From contig NZ_JAVDYJ010000001.1 in assembly GCF_031458395.1 (NCBI RefSeq), positions 2,604,001 to 2,668,000 of the forward strand: 64,000 bases of DNA. Direction: 5' to 3'. The notes under the pieces are model-generated. The model made no database searches and had not been told where the DNA came from. It saw only the letters and a list, made by a program, of their open reading frames with translations. The position numbers and the translations under genes are program-made. Source of the stretch: Enteractinococcus fodinae (lineage in GTDB: Bacteria; Actinomycetota; Actinomycetes; Actinomycetales; Micrococcaceae). This document shows, in pieces, positions 25,595-34,121 of the stretch (positions within the stretch are counted from its first letter, which is position 1; every line of letters starts with the position of its first letter).

Positions 25595-27169
25595 TTATGC
25601 TCCTTCGGGCAGCGCGAATCGACGGATGAAACGACCGGTGGCACTGCGGCGCAACAGTCCGGTGCGCGGTGGCGAATCCAAGTCATGGCCGGTCACGTTC
25701 CAGTCGGCCAGCAGCGCGTTGGCGGCTTGGAAGCCGGTGGTTGCCGCGCGTTCCATGAGCGCGACCGGGAGGTCACAGCGGATCCAATCACCGGCTAACA
25801 CGAGGTTCGGAATGTCGGTGATGACTTCGGGGTGGTCGTGCCACGGTGAGATGTCGGCCAGCCCGCAGTCGTCGTCGAGCAGGTACTCTTCGGCCACGAT
25901 CGTCATCGTCCGGGTTTCAGGGAAGACGAAGTACATATCCCCCAGCAGCGCGTCGCGGATGGTTTTGCCTTGTGCTGAGTTCGGGTCCGCCGGACCGTCG
26001 ACCGCATACGCGTGGAGTTCGACCACCGATCCCCCGTGGGTGCGGGTCCACTGTGCGGCGGTGGCTTCGAAGCGTTCAAGCACCGAAATATTGTCTAACA
26101 CAGTGTAGCCGCTGGTGCCTAAGAAAGCCGGACGATCTGGGTTGACGGTATCGGAGAGCCACAGGCGCAGGATGGCAAAGGGCGGCGCATTGCGACGGCG
26201 TGACGCCCGGTCTTGAAGGGTCGTCACCGGTTCACTGTCGGGTTCGAGACCCGCGATGAGTTTGCGACTGTTGCGCGGGTCCGCCGCTAACACGACCGCG
26301 TCGAATGCGGCGATCCCCTGCGGGCTGGTGACCTGCCATCCGTCGTCGTGTTGGCTGAGGGTATCTACGGGAGACTCGAGGTTGATGGTGGTACCCATCG
26401 CGCGCAGGTAGTCACCCAGGGGGTCCCACAGGCTGGTGTTGAAGTCGTCGACGGGCACATCAAACAGCAGCCCTTCGGCAGAGCCGGTGAAGTAGGTGTG
26501 GAACATCGTCACGAGCTCGCGGGCCGCAAAGTCATCGGGGTGAGCAAAAAATGAGCGTGCGAAGACCTCAAGTGCCAGGTGGCGGGCGCCGTCGGGGAAT
26601 TGCAGCCGGTCGAGGAAGTCCGCGGCGGACTCCCCATCGTAGCGGTGCAGTGTCTCAGGGAATTCTAGGTCGATGAGTTCAAAGGCGCTGGGCAGGTCGA
26701 CGTGGGCCAAGCCGGTCAGCGGGAAGGTGGGGCTCTGGAGTACAAAAGCCGCCAGGTTGAATGGCGGGGTGCGCGGGATGGATTCGAAAGAGTCGGTCAG
26801 TCCGGCTGCGGTTTGTAGCGGGTAGTCGGCTATCGGCGTCAACTGGTCCATCGCCGGGTCGGTGCGGCGCAGCAGGGCTCGCAGGTTGTAGTACTGGCGG
26901 AAGAACGCGTGGAATCCGCGGCTCATATTCCGGTCATCGCCCACCGGCCAGGACCGGACCCGCCCGCCCAGCTGCGGTGCTGCTTCGAAGATGGTGACGT
27001 CCGCGCCGCGTTCGGTCAGGCCTGTGGCCGCGGCGAGTCCGGCAATGCCCCCGCCAATGACGGCCACGGTGCGAGGGTCCTGCACGGTGTCGTGGCCACG
27101 GTGGGCCAGAATGCGTTCAGCGTGCGGATCGCTCGGGGCGTTAGGGACAGCATGCGGTGAACGAATCAT
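25595..27169 (-). CDS. crtU: carotene desaturase/methyltransferase CrtU (isorenieratene synthase type)
   Basis: 524 residues of the FAD-dependent carotenoid desaturase superfamily. The N-terminal dinucleotide fold is VAVIGGGIAGLAAATGL...VTIFEAAPQLGGRVRSW, preceded by a 30-residue extension. The C-terminal FAD site is NLVLAGDWIRCDLPVALMERAATTGFQAAN. Unlike CrtI it lacks the YFAGATTVPG ending and resembles CrtU, which aromatises beta-ionone rings with methyl migration to give isorenieratene. Context supports this: lycopene cyclase subunits upstream and a P450 downstream. The start overlaps the methyltransferase gene (ATGA), and AAGGAG is 7 nt upstream. Confidence 0.82.
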   Translation of the reverse strand: MIRSPHAVPNAPSDPHAERILAHRGHDTVQDPRTVAVIGGGIAGLAAATGLTERGADVTIFEAAPQLGGRVRSWPVGDDRNMSRGFHAFFRQYYNLRALLRRTDPAMDQLTPIADYPLQTAAGLTDSFESIPRTPPFNLAAFVLQSPTFPLTGLAHVDLPSAFELIDLEFPETLHRYDGESAADFLDRLQFPDGARHLALEVFARSFFAHPDDFAARELVTMFHTYFTGSAEGLLFDVPVDDFNTSLWDPLGDYLRAMGTTINLESPVDTLSQHDDGWQVTSPQGIAAFDAVVLAADPRNSRKLIAGLEPDSEPVTTLQDRASRRRNAPPFAILRLWLSDTVNPDRPAFLGTSGYTVLDNISVLERFEATAAQWTRTHGGSVVELHAYAVDGPADPNSAQGKTIRDALLGDMYFVFPETRTMTIVAEEYLLDDDCGLADISPWHDHPEVITDIPNLVLAGDWIRCDLPVALMERAATTGFQAANALLADWNVTGHDLDSPPRTGLLRRSATGRFIRRFALPEGA

Positions 27170-27888
27170 TCACGGGCTCCTTGATTACGAGCGGTATAGG
27201 TGTAGAGAACTTTGCGATGCCAACCCTTGGCGGTCGTGACCGCGGCGTCGCGGAAGCCGGCTTGGGTGAGCCGCTTGAGCACATTGGCGGTTGAGTCGTT
27301 ATCCATCACCGAGCGCCACAGGTAGGTAAAGAGCGAGGTCTTCGCGCCGGTCAGTGCCGCCAGCGGGATGACGATCAGGAAACACACCAGCGTCCATTTC
27401 GCCCGCGCCACATTCGAGTCGGCCACCGAGTAATCATGCAGGACCAGCGGCGAATCCGGTCCCATAAACTCCCGAATCTTTGCCAGGACCTCAGTGCGGT
27501 CTTCTGCCGGGAGGTTGCGTAACAGATAGGCGGCAAATACGCCGTCGGGCGTTTGTGTTAATTCTGGAGCGGGATTGGTCACCAGGTTCTCGACACGATC
27601 CAACACGAATTCCGTGCCCGCGGGCCAGTCTTTGGCGCGTGCGGCTGCCAGCATCCCGGCCGAGGCGTCCACGCCGATGACTTTGGCGTGCGGCATCGTC
27701 TTCAGCAGGGCTTTGGTGCTCAGTCCGGTGCCGCAGCCCAGGTCCCAGATCACCGGGCGGCTGGTGGCGTCGAGCATGGCGGCCAGCTGGCGAGCGGCCC
27801 GGCGTAGTTCGCGCTGATACCCCGGGTTCAGTCGGGTCAGCAGGTCATACCGGCGTGCTGAGGAGGTGAAGGCGTCACTGAGCAGCAT
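27166..27888 (-). CDS. class I SAM-dependent methyltransferase in carotenoid operon (CrtT-like)
   Basis: 240 residues from ATG 27888 (AGGAGG 9 nt upstream). A UbiE-type Rossmann methyltransferase: motif I WDLGCGTGLSTKAL, then VIGVDASAGMLAAAR, APELTQTPDGVFAAYLLRNLP. In Streptomyces carotenoid clusters a methyltransferase (crtT) of unclear role sits next to crtU and crtY, and this gene holds the equivalent position. It overlaps crtYd by 14 nt and crtU by 4 nt, so it is part of the operon. Its acceptor is unknown; O-methylation of a hydroxylated aromatic ring is one possibility. Confidence 0.78.
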   Translation of the reverse strand: MLLSDAFTSSARRYDLLTRLNPGYQRELRRAARQLAAMLDATSRPVIWDLGCGTGLSTKALLKTMPHAKVIGVDASAGMLAAARAKDWPAGTEFVLDRVENLVTNPAPELTQTPDGVFAAYLLRNLPAEDRTEVLAKIREFMGPDSPLVLHDYSVADSNVARAKWTLVCFLIVIPLAALTGAKTSLFTYLWRSVMDNDSTANVLKRLTQAGFRDAAVTTAKGWHRKVLYTYTARNQGARE

Positions 27889-28222
27889 GCGCGGGCGCCT
27901 CCTGAGCGAGTCGGGCACGCCGATTCTTCAGCGCCTGCCAGACCATAATCACGGTGGTCAGCATCGCAAACCCGAACCCGAAGTCTTCGATCGGGATGTC
28001 CCAGGGGAACCGGATGCCTGAATTCATGTCCGGGTTGTAGATGACAATGGGGTTCGACAGTTTCGTCAGGTACCCGTCAACCGGGATTTGGAAGCCCAGG
28101 CAGATGCCCAGGGCAATCCAGTAGGCGGGTTTGCGGAAGATCCCGCTGCGGACGATAAACAGTTCAACCAACACCACGACGATCATGCCGATGATGGTCA
28201 GGATGGTGTATTCAGGCAGCAT
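27875..28222 (-). CDS. crtYd: lycopene beta-cyclase subunit CrtYd
   Basis: 115 residues from ATG 28222 (GGGAG upstream), overlapping crtYc by 11 nt. Three membrane helices with the lycopene cyclase domain pattern: MLPEYTILTIIGMIVVVLVE, then a conserved NPDMNSGIRFPWDIPIEDFGF block whose IPIEDFGF element mirrors the PLEELVFF of the partner subunit. Heterodimeric cyclases of this type close the beta-rings of lycopene in Brevibacterium, Mycobacterium and relatives. In C50 producers the homologues (YeYf) make other rings, but no crtEb prenyltransferase gene is present here. Confidence 0.88.
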   Translation of the reverse strand: MLPEYTILTIIGMIVVVLVELFIVRSGIFRKPAYWIALGICLGFQIPVDGYLTKLSNPIVIYNPDMNSGIRFPWDIPIEDFGFGFAMLTTVIMVWQALKNRRARLAQEAPAHAAQ

Positions 28223-28565
28223 CGGTGGCGCTCCCTTCCCGGTTTTTCCGTTTGGCAAAGAACCGCAGCACGGTGGACACGCCCTCGTAGCTGAGCAGCG
28301 CGCACAGCGAGATGACGACGAAGAACACGAGTTCTTCTAACGGCATCGGGCCGATGTGGATGCCGGTGATGAATTCGGGGTTGTAGGTCCAGTGGTTACG
28401 CACGATGCCCAACAGATCCCACAGCCCAAACACGACCACGACCACACCGACCGATGGGAGCATGAGCAGGGGTCGTCGGTACACTCTGGCGCGCAGGAAA
28501 AATTCTAACGGGAGGGTGATGGCCACGCAGGCGGCCATCAGTATCAGGTACTCGTATTGAGCCAA
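28212..28565 (-). CDS. crtYc: lycopene beta-cyclase subunit CrtYc
   Basis: 117 residues, three membrane helices, with the family motif GIHIGPMPLEELVFFVVISLC near the C-terminus and DLLGIVRNHWTYNPEFITG before it. This is the upstream partner of the heterodimeric cyclase. The charged PLEE motif is needed for activity in characterised members (established knowledge). It starts 12 nt after crtI and overlaps crtYd, so the two subunits should be made in similar amounts. Confidence 0.88.
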   Translation of the reverse strand: MAQYEYLILMAACVAITLPLEFFLRARVYRRPLLMLPSVGVVVVVFGLWDLLGIVRNHWTYNPEFITGIHIGPMPLEELVFFVVISLCALLSYEGVSTVLRFFAKRKNREGSATDAA

Positions 28566-28577
28566 GATCTTCCTTCC

Positions 28578-30212
28578 TTATCGGTTGTGAGCGATGCGGG
28601 CAGCTGTGGGCTGCAGGGGCGTGGGTATGGGGCCGGTGGTCGTATCGTTGCGCAGGCGTTTGATGACGTTTTCGGCCGAGATCAGACACATCGGGAGTCC
28701 CACACCGGGCACGGTGGTCGCTCCGGCGAAGTACAGTCCGTCAACGTGCTTGGAGGTATTGGCGCCGCGGAAAAACGCTGACTGCGCCAGGGTGTGGGCC
28801 AGGCCCAGCGCGTTGCCTTGCCAGGCGTTGAAGCGGTCTTGGAAATCCCCGGGACCAACGGTGTGGCGGGCCACGATGCGATCGGCCAGGTTCGGCACTC
28901 CGATGCGTTGACCAACCAGTTCGATGGCTTGATCAACGATGGCTGTGGTTTCGGCGTCTTCGGGGTGGTTGAGGTCGCCGACGATCCCATCGTCCATCGC
29001 CGGCACCGGGATTAACAGGAACACGTTTTCGTGACCCTGCGGGGCCACACTGGGATCAGTGGCCGAAGGTCGGGAGACGTACAGCGAGCGCGAAAACGTG
29101 CTGCGATCCGTGCTGGCCTTGGTGCGATCGTTGGGGAACACGGCGGTAAAATCTGGGTCCCAGTCTTGGCTGAAGAACAGCGAGTGGTGTGCCAGTTCTG
29201 GCAGTTCGCCTTCGATTCCCAGATAGGCCAGCACGCTGGACAGCCCCGGATTGCGGCGCTTCCAGTATTTGGGTCGCGCAGCGCGCTGGTCATCGACCAG
29301 TTGTGCTTCGGTGTGCTGCCGGTCGGCACAGGATACGACGATATCGGCCGTCTGCTGGTGTGTTCCGGTGGCATCCCGGTAGGTCACCGATGACACGTGA
29401 CGCCTCGGGTGCCCGTTGGCCTGGGCGTGGATGCGTTCCACGGTGGCCCCGGTGACAATCTGCGCCCCAGCATCGACCGCTAACCGGTGCAGCGAGTCGA
29501 CAAACGTACCGAACCCACCCATCGGGTAGGCCACCCCCTCGATCAGGGTCGTGTAGTTCATGATCCCGTAAAACGCGGGCGTGATCTTCGGTGCCGACGA
29601 CAGAAACACCGCGGCATAGGTCAGCAACTGCCGCAGCTGCACGTGGTCGAAATGGGCTGCGACGTCGGATTCGATGGATTGGGTGAGTTTGCGTGCTAGC
29701 CGGCCTAACCGTCGCAGAATCTGTGCGGTGGTCAGGCCGCGCAATTCGGTGAAGTTCGTGTAGAGGAACTGTTCAATGGCTAACCGGTAGTCGGTTTCCA
29801 TCCCGGCAAGATACTGCTGAACTTTCTGCCCGGCTCCGGGTTCGAGGCGCTCAAATAACTCCAGAAGGTTTTGAGTACCGGTGGTCACGTCCAGGGGCGG
29901 GTGGTCTTCGGTGAACATGCGGAAGGCCGGTTCGTTGAGATGTACCAGCTCCAGTTCCTCCTCGACCGTGGTGCCCATCAGCTTGTAGAAGTGTTCGAAG
30001 GCGCCGGGCATCAGCCACCAGGAGGGCCCCATGTCCCAGCGGAATCCGGCGTCTTCAATGACTCCGGCGCGTCCCCCGACCTGGTGCTGTTTTTCAAAGA
30101 CGGTGACGTCGTAGCCGTCTCGGGCTAGTAAGCCCGCGGTTGCGAGTCCAGCGACGCCCGCTCCGATGACGATGGCGGTGGGTTTCGCTGGCGTGGTGTG
30201 GGTTTGGGGCAT
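28578..30212 (-). CDS. crtI: phytoene desaturase CrtI
   Basis: 544 residues. The N-terminal FAD site VIGAGVAGLATAGLLARDGYDVTVFEKQHQVGGRAG is followed by WDMGPSWWLMPGAFEHFY. The C-terminal CrtI signature is YFAGATTVPGVGLPMCLISAENVIKRL. It converts phytoene to lycopene by stepwise dehydrogenation at the membrane. It starts 3 nt after the crtB stop. Length and motifs are complete, so the enzyme should be active. Confidence 0.94.
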   Translation of the reverse strand: MPQTHTTPAKPTAIVIGAGVAGLATAGLLARDGYDVTVFEKQHQVGGRAGVIEDAGFRWDMGPSWWLMPGAFEHFYKLMGTTVEEELELVHLNEPAFRMFTEDHPPLDVTTGTQNLLELFERLEPGAGQKVQQYLAGMETDYRLAIEQFLYTNFTELRGLTTAQILRRLGRLARKLTQSIESDVAAHFDHVQLRQLLTYAAVFLSSAPKITPAFYGIMNYTTLIEGVAYPMGGFGTFVDSLHRLAVDAGAQIVTGATVERIHAQANGHPRRHVSSVTYRDATGTHQQTADIVVSCADRQHTEAQLVDDQRAARPKYWKRRNPGLSSVLAYLGIEGELPELAHHSLFFSQDWDPDFTAVFPNDRTKASTDRSTFSRSLYVSRPSATDPSVAPQGHENVFLLIPVPAMDDGIVGDLNHPEDAETTAIVDQAIELVGQRIGVPNLADRIVARHTVGPGDFQDRFNAWQGNALGLAHTLAQSAFFRGANTSKHVDGLYFAGATTVPGVGLPMCLISAENVIKRLRNDTTTGPIPTPLQPTAARIAHNR

Positions 30213-30215
30213 GAA

Positions 30216-31094
30216 TTAGGTCTTCTTCAGCAGGTGTGTGGATACGGTTTGTGCGGCGATGGTCAATTTCCGAGTGTTGTTCACGCGCACGCGGCGTGAC
30301 AACAGTTCATCGGCCGGGCGGGCATCGAGTTCATCGGTCAGAGCACTGAAGAGCCGGTGGGCCATATCCACTCCGATGCGGGCGCGCGGATCGAGCCGCT
30401 TGATACCCGGTTTGGCTGCGTCCAGGTCAGCACGAATATCGGCGACCAATTGGCGTTTTTTGGTCTCTTCGAAGGCTGCCGGGTCGACGTCGGGAAAATA
30501 CGAGCGTCCCAGTGCGGCGTAGTCGGTTGCTAAGTCGCGCAGGAAGTTCACCTTTTGAAACGCCGCCCCGAGCCGTCGGGCAGAAGTCACGAGCATCGCG
30601 TCATCGCTGGTATTGGTGCCGGGCATGTTCCGAAACACTGCCAAACACATCAGTCCCACGACTTCTGCTGAACCGTAAATGTAGTCGTCCAGGGTTTCGT
30701 CGGTGTGTTCGTAGCGGTGCAAATCCGCGCGCATCGACCGGAAAAAGGGTCGCGTCAGCTCAGGACCAATGTCGTGTGTGCGGGCCGTGGTGACAAATGC
30801 GTGGACCACGAGGTTGGTGCTGTAACCGGTCTTTAAAGCAGCTTCGGTCTGGTCTTCTAACCGGTCGAGTTCGATCGCGATCGTCTCGGTGTCCAGGCCT
30901 GCTTCGTGGGCGACGCCGTCGACGATTTCATCGGCTAAGCGCACCAGCGCGTAGATATTGCCGATGTCGCGCCGAGCTGCTTTGCCCAGAAATCGACTCG
31001 CGAGCCCAAATGAGGTGGAGTATTCGGTGATGACTTTGCCGGAGCTGGAGATCGCGGCGGAGGTGTACCGGTGCAGCGCGGTGGGGTGTTTCAT
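30216..31094 (-). CDS. crtB: phytoene synthase CrtB
   Basis: 292 residues of the squalene/phytoene synthase family. The first aspartate motif is in YALVRLADEIVDG and the second in NFLRDLATDYAALGRSYFP, where Mg-diphosphate binding occurs. It condenses two GGPP to 15-cis-phytoene. The ATG directly abuts the crtE stop (TAAATG), so translation is coupled. Confidence 0.94.
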   Translation of the reverse strand: MKHPTALHRYTSAAISSSGKVITEYSTSFGLASRFLGKAARRDIGNIYALVRLADEIVDGVAHEAGLDTETIAIELDRLEDQTEAALKTGYSTNLVVHAFVTTARTHDIGPELTRPFFRSMRADLHRYEHTDETLDDYIYGSAEVVGLMCLAVFRNMPGTNTSDDAMLVTSARRLGAAFQKVNFLRDLATDYAALGRSYFPDVDPAAFEETKKRQLVADIRADLDAAKPGIKRLDPRARIGVDMAHRLFSALTDELDARPADELLSRRVRVNNTRKLTIAAQTVSTHLLKKT

Positions 31095-32162
31095 TTAGGT
31101 GTTCCTCTGCAGCAGGTCGTCGATGAGCTGGTCAAACGTCGTGCGGACCGCTTTACTCAGGGGTAACTGGGCAAGTTCAGCGCGCGCTTGCTGGCAACAC
31201 TCATCGGCCAGCGCTCGCGCTTTGGCTTCGATGTCATGAGCGATGAGCAGGGCACGCATCGCATCGTTGCTGACCTCCCCGTGACGCCAGGCTTCCACGG
31301 TGCCGGCTGCGGACTCAATGCTTTCGACCAGTGCGATCAGCACGGTGATTTTGCCCTCGCGCAAATCCGAGTCGTTGGGTTTGCCGGTGGTTTCAGCATC
31401 CCCAAACGTCCCCAGCACATCGTCAATAATTTGATAACAGCTACCAAGAAGGTTCGCGAACGTTGACAGGCGCGTTACAATCTCGTCGGTCGCGCCGGCC
31501 AGCAGCGCGCCGGTTATCAGCGGTGCTTCGAAAGAATAGGCCGCAGTTTTGAGGCGATGCATCTGCAGTACATCGTCGAGATCAGGAGATTCAATGTGCG
31601 CCGAGAACATGACGTCGTCGAGCTCTCCCGCAGCTGACTGTTGGATCGCGCTGTGAAAGACATCGATCATGCGCTGGCCACATGCTAGATCTTGGCAAGC
31701 GGCGTGGAGCAGCTGGAGCGCTTGAGAAATCAAGGCGTCCCCGGCCAGCAGGGCCGCCGAATGCCCCAGATGCTCGGCGGTGGCCTGTGACTTACCTTGG
31801 GCTAGTGCTGCATCGCGATAGTGGGCTGACAGGGTGGGTTGGCCGCGTCGAATGAAATCTTGGTCAATGATGTCGTCGTGGATGACCAGCGCGGTGTGCA
31901 ACAATTCAAACGCACATCCGATATCCAAAAGCCGCGTGTCCTGGTCAGTGGCGACGACCTGGTAGCCAAGGTTGACCAGCAACGGGCGAGTTCGCTTCCC
32001 CCCGGAAGTAGCTTTGATGATTTGTTGCCACAGGGCGGCCATTTGCGGCGTGGGAGCGGTGCGGGTCTGTTCGCACAAGATAGCCTCGAGACGGCGATCA
32101 AATTCCCGCTGCAACTGCTGACCGGGCTTGGTCTGGGGGATGAGCTGAACCTGGATACTCAT
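31095..32162 (-). CDS. crtE: geranylgeranyl diphosphate synthase CrtE
   Basis: 355 residues of the trans-prenyltransferase family. The first aspartate-rich motif is in VIHDDIIDQD and the second in YQIIDDVLGTFGD, with GGKRTRP near the N-terminus for IPP binding. It supplies GGPP to CrtB. First gene of the operon, with an excellent CAGGAGGAG site before ATG 32162. Its upstream region holds the 16-bp motif shared with the MarR gene, 94-109 nt before the start codon. Confidence 0.93.
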   Translation of the reverse strand: MSIQVQLIPQTKPGQQLQREFDRRLEAILCEQTRTAPTPQMAALWQQIIKATSGGKRTRPLLVNLGYQVVATDQDTRLLDIGCAFELLHTALVIHDDIIDQDFIRRGQPTLSAHYRDAALAQGKSQATAEHLGHSAALLAGDALISQALQLLHAACQDLACGQRMIDVFHSAIQQSAAGELDDVMFSAHIESPDLDDVLQMHRLKTAAYSFEAPLITGALLAGATDEIVTRLSTFANLLGSCYQIIDDVLGTFGDAETTGKPNDSDLREGKITVLIALVESIESAAGTVEAWRHGEVSNDAMRALLIAHDIEAKARALADECCQQARAELAQLPLSKAVRTTFDQLIDDLLQRNT

Positions 32163-32255
32163 TGCTCCTCCTGATCAAATAGTAGTGTCGGCAGCGAACG
32201 GAACTTTGGCCTGTTTCGTCGAACTCCGCACTCAAGGTGAGCGAAATTACTAGCC

Positions 32256-32271
32256 TGGCTAACAATACTAG
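32256..32271 (+). promoter_or_regulatory. shared 16-bp motif in crtE promoter region (candidate MarR operator)
   Basis: TGGCTAACAATACTAG, identical in reverse complement to 22526-22541 at the MarR gene. It overlaps a perfect palindrome TAGCC-T-GGCTA (32251-32261) and lies between crtE (minus) and the TspO-related gene (plus), so it could control both. Confidence 0.6.
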
Positions 32272-32313
32272 CAGTTGCTATCAGAAAAGCATCGCATAAG
32301 GAGGAAAGAACCG

Positions 32314-33123
32314 GTGGAACAGCGAGTGAATTCTTGGTTCATGCCGATCGTGACGGTAGTGGCTGTAGTGGCCGCTATTGTGCTGGCGTTTATCGGCAGT
32401 GGCGCCATGGGCGGTACCGAAGTCAGTGAAGCCGCAGGTGGGGCCCTATCTGCCGATGCCACACCGTTTGCGCCCGACGGCCCGGCGTTTAGTATCTGGA
32501 GCGTGATCTATGCGGGCCTGGTGCTCTATACGATCTACCAGCTGCTGCCCAAACAGCGTGCCTCGGCGCGACACGCACGGCTACGTCCCTGGGCCGCGCT
32601 GTCAGCGCTTCTGAACGCCGCCTGGCTCGGTGTGGTGCAGCTCGACAGCATTTGGGGCAGTGTGATCGTCATCGTGATACTGCTGCTGGTGTTGATTCGA
32701 ATCTTGTTCATTTTGCGCAGCGGCAAGCCGTCGACCAACACCGACCGGATCATTACCGATGGCACCTTTGGCCTGTACTTGGGATGGGTCACGGTGGCGA
32801 CCACGGCCAATACCGCCGCGTTGATTGCCCAGGTCACGGGATTAGATACGTTCACCGGATGGGAGTGGGCCGCCGTGGCCGTGATTGCGGTGGTGGCTGC
32901 CATTGGCATCAGTTTGGAGATCTTCAACCAGGGCCGGATCGCACCCGCATTGGCGATCAGCTGGGGTCTTGCCTGGATTGCGGTGGCTCGAACTAGCGGC
33001 GAATATGAGTCACTCATCCTCGTCTGGGCCGCCGGCATTGCCGCAGCACTCGTGCTAGCTACGGCGATTTGGGTGCGCATTATGGTCGAACGGAGAACCG
33101 CGAAAACCACCTGGAGACCATGA
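32314..33123 (+). CDS. TspO/MBR-related multi-helix membrane protein
   Basis: 269 residues from GTG 32314 (GGAGGAAAG upstream), with eight or so hydrophobic segments. The segment TPFAPDGPAFSIWSVIYAGLVLYTIYQLLP resembles the TspO/MBR (tryptophan-rich sensory protein) core. WAALSALLNAAWLGVVQLD also fits, but the protein is longer than the usual 160 residues. TspO proteins bind porphyrins and are linked to light and oxidative responses and to carotenoid control in Rhodobacter. It is divergent from crtE, sharing the region with the MarR-type motif. Confidence 0.65.
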   Translation: MEQRVNSWFMPIVTVVAVVAAIVLAFIGSGAMGGTEVSEAAGGALSADATPFAPDGPAFSIWSVIYAGLVLYTIYQLLPKQRASARHARLRPWAALSALLNAAWLGVVQLDSIWGSVIVIVILLLVLIRILFILRSGKPSTNTDRIITDGTFGLYLGWVTVATTANTAALIAQVTGLDTFTGWEWAAVAVIAVVAAIGISLEIFNQGRIAPALAISWGLAWIAVARTSGEYESLILVWAAGIAAALVLATAIWVRIMVERRTAKTTWRP

Positions 33124-33170
33124 CATTCGTCATGGCTAAGTCGTGATTCGCGGCAGTACCGCAAACTGGC

Positions 33171-34121
33171 ATGGCGCGGGACACTGGAGGTATGGATACT
33201 TCAGCTACTGCCCCAGCCATTACGTTAGACGCGGTCACCAAACGCTTCGGCCAGGTTCTCGCGGTCGATGACGTCAGTTTGGCCGTCCACCCCGGCGAAG
33301 TGCTCGCGTTACTGGGTCCCAACGGAGCTGGCAAGACCACCCTGTTAGATATGGTGTTAGGTTTCACCGAGCCCACGCAAGGCAGTACCCGCACATTTGG
33401 TAACTCTGCTAAAACTGCAGCCAGCAACGGCATGGTCGGCGCAGTGCTCCAGGATGGTGGCCTCCTTGATGACCTGACGGTCGGAGAAACCATTCGGATG
33501 ATCGCTGCCTGCCATCGCTGGCACTTGCCGATTGACGAGGTGATACTCCGCGCAGGGGTCATGAGTTTCACGACTCGGAAGGTCAAAAAGTGTTCGGGAG
33601 GGCAGCGGCAACGCCTGCGTTTTGCGCTCGCGTTACTGACTGATCCGCAACTGCTCATCTTAGATGAGCCAACCGCGGGCCTTGATGCGACGGCTCGAAA
33701 CGATTTCTGGGCCACGATGCACGCCGAAGCCAGGCGGGGTCGTACCATCGTCTTTGCCACCCACTATCTGCGCGAAGCCGACGACTACGCAGACCGAGTG
33801 GTGTTGATGGCTCAAGGACGCGTGATTGCCGACGGCAGTGTGGCTGACATGACCGCGGATATGCCGCGCCAACTGTCAGCGCAGTGGGTCTCGGATATCG
33901 ACCCGTATGTTTGGGCTGACACCGTCGGACCCGCAACCCAAGGGCTGCACTACGACGCCACGACGCAACGCATCCATCTCACCACCGCGGAGACCGATTG
34001 GGTTGCTGCCAAGTTGTTATCGGCTGGGCTAATCCGCCATCTGACGATCACCCAACCGGGGATCGAAGAAGCGTTCTTCGACCTGACCCAAGATCACCAT
34101 GCCCAGGAGACTGCGTCATGA
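33171..34121 (+). CDS. ABC transporter ATP-binding protein
   Basis: 316 residues. Walker A GPNGAGKTT, signature CSGGQRQR (a C in place of the usual L), Walker B LLILDEP and the switch histidine in FATHYLREADD. A C-terminal extension of about 90 residues is typical of drug- or bacteriocin-export ABC-2 systems. ATG 33171 has no clear ribosome site. ATG 33192 has GGAGG only one base upstream, so the start is uncertain. It overlaps the permease by 4 nt. Confidence 0.88.
   Translation: MARDTGGMDTSATAPAITLDAVTKRFGQVLAVDDVSLAVHPGEVLALLGPNGAGKTTLLDMVLGFTEPTQGSTRTFGNSAKTAASNGMVGAVLQDGGLLDDLTVGETIRMIAACHRWHLPIDEVILRAGVMSFTTRKVKKCSGGQRQRLRFALALLTDPQLLILDEPTAGLDATARNDFWATMHAEARRGRTIVFATHYLREADDYADRVVLMAQGRVIADGSVADMTADMPRQLSAQWVSDIDPYVWADTVGPATQGLHYDATTQRIHLTTAETDWVAAKLLSAGLIRHLTITQPGIEEAFFDLTQDHHAQETAS

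Noticed and set aside
24365-32162. C50 carotenoid (decaprenoxanthin or sarcinaxanthin) cluster
   Set aside because: No crtEb lycopene elongase gene; crtU and a P450 are present instead.
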